Shown here: positions 1 to 7,992 of the stretch, piece by piece | Layout: each line of letters opens with the position of its first letter | How positions within the stretch are numbered: position 1 is the stretch's first letter | Assembly (NCBI GenBank): GCA_023388955.1 | Contig: JAEWFH010000025.1 | Span: 1 to 64,000, forward strand | Source: Pseudomonadota bacterium | GTDB lineage: Bacteria > Pseudomonadota > Gammaproteobacteria > Xanthomonadales > Xanthomonadaceae | DNA length: 64,000 bases | Direction of reading: 5' to 3' | Position numbers and translations under genes: made by a program | The notes under the pieces: generated by a model | Database searches by the model: none | Seen by the model: only the letters and a program-made list of their open reading frames with translations | What the model was told of the DNA's origin: nothing

Positions 1-1212
<1,212 letters not shown>

Positions 1213-1256
1213 CCCCCGACGGCGCCCATGGCGGGCGCGCTGGAAAGGAGACCGGA

Positions 1257-1637
1257 ATGACCATCCTGCGCCCCTTCATGGGCCTTGTGCTGGCCCTGCT
1301 GCTTGGCGCCTGCGCCGCCCCGGGCAGCCAGGCCGCGGACCCGGTGCACCGCGGCCCGATCCCGGGTGCCCCCACCCTGGGCAGCCCCGCCGGCAGCGGT
1401 TCGGGCGTGGACCGCAGCTGCAGCACCGACGCCGACTGCACGGTCAAGAACGTCGGCAACTGCTGTGGCTACTACCCCGCCTGCGTCAACGTCGACAGCC
1501 CCACCGACCCCGAGGGCGTGAAGGCGAACTGCGCCGCCGAGGGCCGGGCCGGCGTGTGCGGGTTCCCGGAGATCTCCGGCTGCCAGTGCGTGCAGGGCAC
1601 CTGCCAGAGCCAGCGCAGGGAGGCGATCCTGGAATGA
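1257..1637 (+). CDS. Small cysteine-rich lipoprotein of unknown function
   Basis: A 126-residue protein. The start is ATG 1257 because AGGAG lies 6 bases upstream at 1246-1250; an in-frame TTG at 1209 would only add non-coding-like residues. The N-terminus is a lipoprotein signal (hydrophobic stretch ending LLLGAC), so the mature protein should be lipid-anchored at a Cys near residue 19. The rest carries ten further cysteines in a compact domain (patterns such as CSTDADC, NCCGYY and GCQCVQGTC), consistent with up to five disulfides formed in the periplasm. No enzyme motif is seen. Its stop overlaps the ATG of the following deaminase gene (ATGA), which suggests co-translation. Function is unknown; the disulfide-rich fold is inference. 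Confidence 0.85.
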   Translation: MTILRPFMGLVLALLLGACAAPGSQAADPVHRGPIPGAPTLGSPAGSGSGVDRSCSTDADCTVKNVGNCCGYYPACVNVDSPTDPEGVKANCAAEGRAGVCGFPEISGCQCVQGTCQSQRREAILE

Positions 1638-2212
1638 TGCTCAAGGCCCAGCTCCATCTCACCCTGCCCGTGTGGGTGCACGAGGCGGTCGACACCCTGC
1701 GCAGCTACCCGTCCGACGAGGACAAGGTGGCGCTGGCGATCGAGCTGTCGCGCCGCAACGTCGAAGCGCGCAGCGGCGGGCCGTTTGGCGCCGCGGTGTT
1801 CGGCCCCGGGGACCGGATCATCGCGGTGGGCGTCAACCGCGTCGTGCCGCAGGCCTGTTCGGTGGCACACGCCGAGACCCTGGCCTTCATGCTCGCCCAG
1901 CAGCGCACCCAGCGCGCGCGCCTGAACGAGGACGAGGCCGGCAACCACGCCGGGCCGGTGACCCTGGCCACCTCCGCGCAGCCGTGCTGCCAGTGCTACG
2001 GCGCCAGCTTCTGGGCCGGCATCGACCACCTGCTGATCGGGGCGCGCAGCGCGGACGTGGAGGAACTGACCGAGTTCAACGAGGGCCCGCTGCCGGCGGA
2101 CTGGGTGGGCGAGCTGGAGAAGCGCGGCATCCAGGTCCGGCGCGACCTGCTGCGCGAGCGCGCGCGCGAGGTGCTGGCCGACTACGGCCGGCTCGGCGGC
2201 GCGAACTACTGA
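1634..2212 (+). CDS. Nucleoside/cytosine deaminase family protein (guanine deaminase-like)
   Basis: A 192-residue zinc-dependent deaminase of the CDA fold. The catalytic signatures are visible: HAETLAF (zinc His plus proton-shuttle Glu) around residue 80 and PCCQCYG (two zinc cysteines) near residue 117. The FGAAVFGPG strand before the HAE motif is typical of the guanine deaminase/TadA-like group. The protein is longer at the N-terminus than TadA and lacks obvious tRNA-binding basic patches, so a free nucleoside or base substrate is more likely than tRNA; this is inference. The start at 1634 overlaps the preceding stop (ATGATG; ATG 1637 is also in frame). rlmM follows after 2 bases, so all three genes are probably co-transcribed. 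Confidence 0.88.
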   Translation: MMLKAQLHLTLPVWVHEAVDTLRSYPSDEDKVALAIELSRRNVEARSGGPFGAAVFGPGDRIIAVGVNRVVPQACSVAHAETLAFMLAQQRTQRARLNEDEAGNHAGPVTLATSAQPCCQCYGASFWAGIDHLLIGARSADVEELTEFNEGPLPADWVGELEKRGIQVRRDLLRERAREVLADYGRLGGANY

Positions 2213-2214
2213 CG

Positions 2215-3285
2215 ATGGACCACGGCTTGCTGTGCCTGTGCCGGGCGGGCTTCGAGCCCGAGCTGGCCGCCGAGCTGTCCGGGCGCGCGGCCCTGGCCGG
2301 TCATCCCGGCCATGCCCGCACCACCCGCGGCAGCGGCCTGGTGGAGTTCTTCCCGGCCGACGGCGATGCGCCCGGGCTCGCCGGTGCGCTGCCGTTCCGC
2401 GAGCTGGTCTTCGCCCGGCAGAAGCTGCTGCGCCTGGCCGAGCTGCGCGAAATCGAGGGCAACGACCGCATCGGTCCGCTGCTGCGCGCGCTCGACGGCC
2501 TGGCCGACGCCCGCCAGCTGCCGCTGTTCGGCGAACTATGGGTCGAGCACGCCGACTCCGACGAGGGCCGTCCCCTGGCCGGACTGGCGCGCAGCTTCGG
2601 CAACGCCCTGCGCCCCGCCCTGCGCAAGGCCGGGCGCCTGGCGCAGCGCGATGATCCCCGTCGGCCGCGCCTGCACGTGGTGCTGCTGGGTGGCCGGCAC
2701 CTGCTGCTGGCCAGCGGCGACCCGGCCGACAGTGCGCCCTGGCCGCTGGGCATCCCGCGCCTGCGCATGCATCCCGACGCGCCGAGCCGCTCGGCGCTGA
2801 AGCTGGAGGAAGCGCTGCTGGTGCTCCTCGGCCCCGGGGACCGCGAGCGCCTGTTGCGCGAGGGCATGCAAGGTGCCGACCTGGGCGCCGCGCCCGGTGG
2901 CTGGAGCTGGGTGCTGGCCCGCCATGGCCTGATGGTCACCGCAGTGGACAACGGGCCAATGCGCGAGGAGCTGCTGGCCGCCGGGCGGGTCCGCCACGTG
3001 CGCGAGGACGGCTTCCACTGGCAGCCGCGGCAGAAGCTGGACTGGATGGTCTGCGACATGGTCGAGCAGCCCCGCCGGGTCGCCGCGCGCATGGCCGAGT
3101 GGTTCGCCAATGACTGGTGCCGGCGCGCGGTGTTCAACCTCAAGTTGCCGATGAAGAAGCGCTGGGACGAGACCCGGCTGTGCCTGGACCTGTTCGCCGA
3201 ACAGGCCGGACGCCCGCTGCGGGTGCGGGCGCGGCAGCTCTACCACGACCGCGAGGAGATCACCGTCTACGCCGACGGCAGCTAG
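2215..3285 (+). CDS. rlmM: 23S rRNA 2'-O-ribose methyltransferase RlmM
   Basis: A 356-residue protein matching RlmM, which methylates the 2'-OH of C2498 in 23S rRNA using S-adenosylmethionine. The N-terminal THUMP-like region (about residues 1-170) precedes a Rossmann methyltransferase domain. Seen: the SAM-binding loop DLGAAPGGWSW near residue 221, and a K-D-K-E tetrad formed by K in SALKLEEAL, D in VCDMVEQ, K in NLKLPMKKR and E in REEITVY. The ATG at 2215 is two bases after the deaminase stop. The gene ends 8 bases before the stop of the convergent ubiI-like gene, with no room for a classical terminator. Confidence 0.95.
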   Translation: MDHGLLCLCRAGFEPELAAELSGRAALAGHPGHARTTRGSGLVEFFPADGDAPGLAGALPFRELVFARQKLLRLAELREIEGNDRIGPLLRALDGLADARQLPLFGELWVEHADSDEGRPLAGLARSFGNALRPALRKAGRLAQRDDPRRPRLHVVLLGGRHLLLASGDPADSAPWPLGIPRLRMHPDAPSRSALKLEEALLVLLGPGDRERLLREGMQGADLGAAPGGWSWVLARHGLMVTAVDNGPMREELLAAGRVRHVREDGFHWQPRQKLDWMVCDMVEQPRRVAARMAEWFANDWCRRAVFNLKLPMKKRWDETRLCLDLFAEQAGRPLRVRARQLYHDREEITVYADGS

Positions 3286-3293
3286 GGCCGCGG

Positions 3294-4484
3294 TCAGACC
3301 CCCGCCGCGTGCCGCCACAGGGCGCGGTTGAGCGGCGGCACCCGGCCGGCAACACCCAACAGGTGGCCGCGCAGCATCAGCGGCACCGGCGCATCGTTGG
3401 AATAGACCCGATCGATCAGGTCGAAAGCGTGGGCGGAGACGGCGTTGTCGCTGCGGCGACGCCGGTTCCAGCGGGCCAGCCGCGCCGGCGCCCCGATGTC
3501 CCCGCCCGTCCCGACCGCCCGGCCAGCCACGTCGAGCAGGGCGGCCACGTCGCGCAACCCCAGGTTCACGCCCTGCCCGGCCAGCGGATGGACCACGTGC
3601 GCGGCGTCGCCCACCAGCACCACCCGGCCCTGCAGCTGGGTGGCGGCAAGCTGCCGGCGCAGCGGGAAGGCGGCGCGTGCGGAGACAGTGGCCAGTTCCC
3701 CCAGCGGGCCATCGAAGGCGCGTGACAGCTCGACCAGGAAGCGCTCCGCGTCGACGTGCAGCAGGCGCTCGGCTTCCGCTTCCGGCAGGCTCCAGACGAT
3801 CGAGCTGCGCGGCCCGCCCTGCGGGTCATCGGCGAACGGCAGGAAGGCCAGCGGGCCTCCGGGAAGGAAGCGCTGCCAGCACGTCGCCTGGTGCGGCAGG
3901 GCGTGCCCGACGTAGGCCACCAGGCCGCGCTGCCCGTAGCTGCGTCCGCTGGCCTCGATGCCGGCCAGTTCCCGCACCCGCGAGGCGCCGCCGTCGGCCC
4001 CGACCACCAGCCGGGCGCGCAGGCGGCGCCCGGATTCCAGTTCCACGCTGGCGCCGTCCAGGCCCTGCTCCAGCCCGGTGATCCGGTCCGGGCAGTGCAT
4101 CCGCACCCCGGCCTGCTGCGCCGCGCTCCACAACCGGTCGACCAGCAGCCGGTTCTCGATGATCCAGCCCAGCTCGCGGCGGCCCAGCCGGTCGGCATCG
4201 AAGACCAGCGGCGAGCCGCCCCCCGCGTCCCACACCTGCATCCCGCGGTAAGGCTGCACGCGCGCAGCGGCGATCGCGTCCCAGGCGCCCAGGCGTTCCA
4301 GCAACGCGCCGTTGTCGGGTGCGATCGCGAATACCCTCAGGTCGGGTTCGTCCGCGCGCCAGTGCGGCGGCTCGCGCGGCTCCACCAACGCGACCTGCAG
4401 ACCCGCGCGGGCCAGGCCGAGGGCGCTGGCGGTCCCGGCGACGCCCGCACCGACGACGACCGCGTCCAGTTCACGCCGGCTCAT
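3294..4484 (-). CDS. FAD-dependent ubiquinone-pathway hydroxylase (UbiI/UbiF/VisC type)
   Basis: A 396-residue FAD monooxygenase of the UbiH/UbiF/UbiI family, which hydroxylates the aromatic ring of ubiquinone precursors at the inner membrane. Seen: N-terminal dinucleotide fold VVVGAGVAG at residues 9-17, the FAD-contact motif VVGADGGASR in the middle, and GDAAHVVHPLAGQG near residue 290. The start ATG 4484 overlaps the stop of the upstream ubiH gene (ATGA), so the two hydroxylases are translationally coupled. Which ring position this paralogue modifies (C5 or C6) cannot be read from sequence, so no symbol is assigned. A generic aromatic monooxygenase is the main alternative, made unlikely by the ubiH neighbour. 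Confidence 0.9.
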   Translation of the reverse strand: MSRRELDAVVVGAGVAGTASALGLARAGLQVALVEPREPPHWRADEPDLRVFAIAPDNGALLERLGAWDAIAAARVQPYRGMQVWDAGGGSPLVFDADRLGRRELGWIIENRLLVDRLWSAAQQAGVRMHCPDRITGLEQGLDGASVELESGRRLRARLVVGADGGASRVRELAGIEASGRSYGQRGLVAYVGHALPHQATCWQRFLPGGPLAFLPFADDPQGGPRSSIVWSLPEAEAERLLHVDAERFLVELSRAFDGPLGELATVSARAAFPLRRQLAATQLQGRVVLVGDAAHVVHPLAGQGVNLGLRDVAALLDVAGRAVGTGGDIGAPARLARWNRRRRSDNAVSAHAFDLIDRVYSNDAPVPLMLRGHLLGVAGRVPPLNRALWRHAAGV

Positions 4485-5731
4485 GCCGCCACCCCCGGGA
4501 TCCGGCACAGGTCCGGGACGTCACCGCGATACCCCATCGCACCACCCACCAGCCCGGCCTGCAGCGATCCGGACAGGCCGACGCCCAGCAGGCCGAGGCT
4601 GCGCAGCGGACGCAGCAATGGCGACGGGTTGGCGGTGACCCGCGCCAGCCCGTCGGAGAAGGCCAGCGTGCGCTCGCGGTCCCCTGCACGGCGGGCGGCA
4701 TAGCGCGCCAGCAGCGCGGGGTCGCCGCAGTCGCCACTGCCCCGCAGTTCCTCGGCCAGCGTCAGTGCGTCGCGCAAGCCGAGGTTGAAGCCCTGGGCGC
4801 CCACCGGGTGGATCGCCTGCGCGGCATTGCCGACCAGCACCGCCCGCGGCCCGGTCAGCGCGCTGGCGAGGGTACGCACCGCCGGATAGGCACTGCGTGG
4901 CCCGCAGCCCAGGAAGCGGCCGGCACGCCAGCCGAAGCGCCGCTGGGCGAGCCGCAGGAATCCATCCTCGTCCATCGCCGCGACCGCGGTGGCCTCCCCG
5001 GCGGGCACTGCCAGCACCAGCCCGTACTGGCGGTCCGCGCGCGGCAGCAGCGCCGCCGGACCGTCGTCGCCCAGCCGTTCCCAGGCGGTACCGTCGGGTA
5101 TGCGGTCGGTACGCAGCCGGGTCACGAACAGCCTCTGGCCGTAGTCATCGACCGCGGTGCCGATACCCAGCGCGGCGCGCACGCCGCTGCCGGCACCGTC
5201 CGCGCCCACCAGCAGGCGGGTCCGCAGCAGGCGCTCGCCCTGGTCGTTTGCAACACGCAGGACCCGGGCGTCGCCATCGTCCTCCGCGAGCCCGAGGAAA
5301 CGTGCCGGCCGCAGGCGGCGGACCCCGTGCAGCCCGGCCATCCGGGCCTCCAGTGCCTGGCCGAAATCACGCGCCACCACCACCTGGCCGAACGCCTCGC
5401 GCCCGTAGTCCGCCGCGTCCAGCAACACCCGGCCGAAGTCGCCCGCGCGGCTCACGTGGATGCGGCGGATCAGCGCCGGCGGCCCCCGCAGCTGCTCCAT
5501 CACGCCCAGCGCGGTGAGCGCGTTCACGGTCGCCTCGGCGAAGCTCAGGTTGCGCTCGTCGAAGACCTCCGGCATGGCGCCAGCGCTGGCTTCCAGCATC
5601 ACCACGTCGAGGCCGGAGCCTTCCAGCGCGATCGCCAGGCTGGCGCCCACCAGGCCGCCTCCGATGATCACCACGTCGTGGGTCGTCCCGGGGTCCGGGA
5701 GCCTGGCTGGGGAGGGGGCCGGGTCGGTCAT
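4481..5731 (-). CDS. ubiH: 2-octaprenyl-6-methoxyphenol hydroxylase UbiH
   Basis: A 416-residue flavoprotein hydroxylase for the C1 position of the ubiquinone ring. Motifs: VVIIGGGLVGAS (residues about 20-31) for FAD binding, LLVGADGAGSGVR around 176, and GNAAQAIHPVGAQGFNLGLR at about 299-318. The Asn in GNAAQ is typical of UbiH rather than of UbiI/UbiF, which have GDAAH. The C-terminal hydrophobic stretch SLGLLGVGLSGSLQAGLVG may aid membrane association. It is first in a two-gene minus-strand operon with the ubiI-like gene. It is divergent from the membrane-protein gene at 5773, with only 41 bases between the starts, so their promoters must overlap one another or the coding sequence. Confidence 0.93.
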   Translation of the reverse strand: MTDPAPSPARLPDPGTTHDVVIIGGGLVGASLAIALEGSGLDVVMLEASAGAMPEVFDERNLSFAEATVNALTALGVMEQLRGPPALIRRIHVSRAGDFGRVLLDAADYGREAFGQVVVARDFGQALEARMAGLHGVRRLRPARFLGLAEDDGDARVLRVANDQGERLLRTRLLVGADGAGSGVRAALGIGTAVDDYGQRLFVTRLRTDRIPDGTAWERLGDDGPAALLPRADRQYGLVLAVPAGEATAVAAMDEDGFLRLAQRRFGWRAGRFLGCGPRSAYPAVRTLASALTGPRAVLVGNAAQAIHPVGAQGFNLGLRDALTLAEELRGSGDCGDPALLARYAARRAGDRERTLAFSDGLARVTANPSPLLRPLRSLGLLGVGLSGSLQAGLVGGAMGYRGDVPDLCRIPGVAA

Positions 5732-5772
5732 TGCGCTATGCTAGCGGCTCCCGTCGGCTCGTACTGCGCACC

Positions 5773-6360
5773 ATGACCAACACCGCATCCAAGGCGCCCC
5801 TGGGCGGCCTGTTCACCGCCGGCCCGCTCGTCCTGCTGGCCCTCATCGTCGTGGCCGCGCTGACCCGCGTGCTGCCGCACCCGCCCAACTTCTCGCCGGT
5901 GGCCGCGGTGGCCCTGTTCGGCGGCGCCTACTTCCTCAACCGGCGCTGGGCGGTGTTCGTCCCGCTGCTGGCGCTGATGGCCTCCGACCTGGTGCTGGCG
6001 CGCATGCACGGAGGCCTGTACGGGACCTGGTTCTCCAGCAGCGGCATCTGGCTGGTCTACGGCGCCACCGCGGCGATCGCAGTGATGGGCTTCGGCCTGC
6101 GCGGCCGGGTCGGCGGGGCCAGCGTGCTGGGCTACTCGCTGGGCGCCTCGGTGTTCTTCTTCCTGGTCACCAATGCCGGTGCCTGGCTGGCCGACCCGAT
6201 GTACCCGAAGACCTTCGCCGGCCTCGGCGCGGCGTATGCGGCCGGCATTCCGTTCTTCCAGTGGACGGTGGCGGGCACGCTGGCCTACTCGGCCGCCCTG
6301 TTCGGCGGCTTCGCCCTGCTGCGGCGCCAGCTGCCGGCGCTGCGCGCGCAGACGGCCTGA
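5773..6360 (+). CDS. Integral membrane protein, DUF6580-like, function unknown
   Basis: A 195-residue protein made almost entirely of hydrophobic helices (about five segments). It carries the stretch LPHPPNFSPVAAVALFGGA near residues 33-51, which I recognise as characteristic of the uncharacterised DUF6580 family of bacterial membrane proteins. ATG 5773 was preferred over an upstream in-frame TTG because the extra residues are not conserved-looking. No catalytic motif is seen. The adenosyltransferase gene follows after 14 bases on the same strand, so a link to cobalamin or substrate uptake is conceivable (the topology resembles small energy-coupling substrate binders), but this is speculation. 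Confidence 0.82.
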   Translation: MTNTASKAPLGGLFTAGPLVLLALIVVAALTRVLPHPPNFSPVAAVALFGGAYFLNRRWAVFVPLLALMASDLVLARMHGGLYGTWFSSSGIWLVYGATAAIAVMGFGLRGRVGGASVLGYSLGASVFFFLVTNAGAWLADPMYPKTFAGLGAAYAAGIPFFQWTVAGTLAYSAALFGGFALLRRQLPALRAQTA

Positions 6361-6374
6361 GGCCACCCGCACCA

Positions 6375-6929
6375 ATGGGCAACCGCCTCTCGAAGATCTA
6401 CACCCGCACCGGCGACGACGGCACGACCGGCCTGGGCGACGGCAGCCGGGTCGGCAAGGACTCCGCGCGCGTGGAGGCCTACGGCACGGTCGACGAGGCC
6501 AATTCGGCGATCGGCCTGGTGCTGGCCGCCGGCGTCGCCGGGGACGTCGCCACGGTCCTGACCGCGGTGCAGCACCAGCTGTTCGACCTGGGCGGGGAGC
6601 TGTGCATCCCCGGCCACGCCGCCATCCACGACGCCGACATCGAGCGCCTCGAGCAGCACCTGGACCGCTTCAACGAAGGCCTGCCCCCGCTGCGCGAGTT
6701 CATCCTGCCCGGCGGTGGCGAGGCGGCCGCGCGCTGCCACCTGGCCCGCACCATCGTGCGCCGGGCCGAGCGCGCCACGATCGCACTGGCCCGCGACGAG
6801 GATGTGCGCGCCGAGCCGGTGCGCTACCTCAACCGCCTGTCCGACCTGTTGTTCGTGCTCTCGCGGGTACTGGCGCGCGCCAGCGGCCACGGCGAAGTGC
6901 TCTGGAACCACGAACGCCGCAAGGGCTGA
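6375..6929 (+). CDS. PduO-type corrinoid (cob(I)alamin) adenosyltransferase
   Basis: A 184-residue protein that transfers the adenosyl group of ATP to cob(I)alamin, giving coenzyme B12. Seen: the N-terminal ATP-binding signature TRTGDDGTTGLGDG (residues about 9-22), RVEAYGTVDEANS, the FILPGG loop near residue 110, and ARTIVRRAER in the next helix, together diagnostic of the PduO/MMAB class rather than CobA or EutT. ATG 6375 gives the standard N-terminus; the frame is open upstream but without conserved residues. The HDAC-like gene follows after 16 bases. No other cobalamin gene is in the window, so the protein probably serves salvage or a B12-dependent mutase elsewhere. Confidence 0.93.
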   Translation: MGNRLSKIYTRTGDDGTTGLGDGSRVGKDSARVEAYGTVDEANSAIGLVLAAGVAGDVATVLTAVQHQLFDLGGELCIPGHAAIHDADIERLEQHLDRFNEGLPPLREFILPGGGEAAARCHLARTIVRRAERATIALARDEDVRAEPVRYLNRLSDLLFVLSRVLARASGHGEVLWNHERRKG

Positions 6930-6945
6930 GGGTCCGCCCCCGCCG

Positions 6946-7875
6946 ATGGCGCCCGTCCCGCTCCGGCTGTACACCCACCCCGACTGCCTGGGGCATGACC
7001 CCGGCGCGCCCCACGTGGAAGTCCCGGCGCGCCTGGGGGCGGTGACCGACGCGCTTTCGCGGAGCTTCCCGGACCTTCCCTGGTACCCGGCACCGGAAGC
7101 CACCCGCGCCCAGCTGCTGAGGGTGCATGACCCGGCGCTGCTGGCGCTGGTGCTCGATTCCGGACACCGGCCGGACGACCCGCCACTGGCCCTGGATCCG
7201 GACACCTTCGTCGGCACCGGTTCGGCTGCCGCCGCGCTGCGCGCCGCCGGGGCCGGCGTCGCGGCGGTCGATGCCGTCCTGGCCGGGGAGGCGACCCGGG
7301 CATTCTGCGCGGTGCGCCCGCCCGGCCACCATGCCGGCCACTCCACCGCAATGGGATTCTGCCTGCTCAACAACGTCGCCGTGGCCGCTGCCCACGCGCT
7401 GCACGCGCACGGGCTGCCCCGCGTGGCGGTGGTCGATTTCGACGTCCACCACGGCAATGGCACCCAGGAGATCCTCGCCGCCGAGCCTGCCGCGCTGTAC
7501 GTGTCCAGCCACCAGTCGCCGCTGTTCCCGGACACCGGAGGCGAAGCCGGCGGCACGGGCAACGTCCTCAACCGCGGACTGGCGCCCGGCAGCGGCAGCG
7601 ACGCGTTCCGCAAGGCCTGGGAGGAGGAACTGCTGCCGGCGCTGGACGCCTGGCGCCCGCGGCTGTTGCTGGTGTCCGCCGGCTTCGACGGCCATCGCGC
7701 CGACCCGCTCGCCGACCTGGACCTGGACGGCGCGGACTTCGCCTGGCTGACCACGCGGCTGCGCGCCATCGCCGACCGCCACGCCGGGGGCCGGCTGGTC
7801 TCCACCCTGGAAGGCGGCTACTCGTTGCAGGCGCTGGCCGAGGCCGCCGTGGCGCACGTCGGCGCGTTGCGCTGA
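6946..7875 (+). CDS. Histone deacetylase-like amidohydrolase (class II-type bacterial HDAC)
   Basis: A 309-residue zinc hydrolase of the arginase/deacetylase fold. Active-site motifs are intact: RPPGHHA near residue 124 (paired His charge relay), DFDVHHGNGTQ near 164 (zinc Asp and His), SSHQSPLFP, SAGFDGHRADPL near 244 (second zinc Asp), and EGGY near 288. Bacterial members remove acetyl or related acyl groups from polyamines, acetoin-related compounds or proteins; the substrate here is not evident. The start ATG 6946 lies 16 bases downstream of the adenosyltransferase gene. It ends 117 bases before lptD, in a spacer with notable inverted repeats. Confidence 0.92.
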   Translation: MAPVPLRLYTHPDCLGHDPGAPHVEVPARLGAVTDALSRSFPDLPWYPAPEATRAQLLRVHDPALLALVLDSGHRPDDPPLALDPDTFVGTGSAAAALRAAGAGVAAVDAVLAGEATRAFCAVRPPGHHAGHSTAMGFCLLNNVAVAAAHALHAHGLPRVAVVDFDVHHGNGTQEILAAEPAALYVSSHQSPLFPDTGGEAGGTGNVLNRGLAPGSGSDAFRKAWEEELLPALDAWRPRLLLVSAGFDGHRADPLADLDLDGADFAWLTTRLRAIADRHAGGRLVSTLEGGYSLQALAEAAVAHVGALR

Positions 7876-7940
7876 GCTGTGCATGTCCTTCACCTGGCGC
7901 GTGCAACGGTGAACCCCCGCCCAAGCGGACCCTGCCCGCG

Positions 7941-7967
7941 TTGCCGGTACACCCGGTGTTCCGGCAA
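7941..7967. promoter_or_regulatory. 27-bp near-perfect inverted repeat upstream of lptD
   Basis: TTGCCGG at 7941-7947 pairs with CCGGCAA at 7961-7967, and inside them ACACC (7949-7953) pairs with GGTGT (7955-7959) around the centre base 7954. Only the pair 7948/7960 (T-T) and the centre break the symmetry. It could be a dyad operator or an RNA hairpin that ends transcription of the HDAC-like gene. There is no T tract immediately after it; the nearest is T5 at 7979-7983. Function is inferred. Confidence 0.55.
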
Positions 7968-7971
7968 GCTA

Positions 7972-7988
7972 GCGGGCGTTTTTCCCGC
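7972..7988 (+). promoter_or_regulatory. Hairpin abutting the lptD start codon
   Basis: GCGGG (7972-7976) and CCCGC (7984-7988) flank the loop CGTTTTT. The stem ends four bases before ATG 7993 and occupies the place where a Shine-Dalgarno sequence would be. It may limit initiation or, with the upstream palindrome, act as a terminator with an internal T run. Confidence 0.4.
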
Positions 7989-7992
7989 CTGA

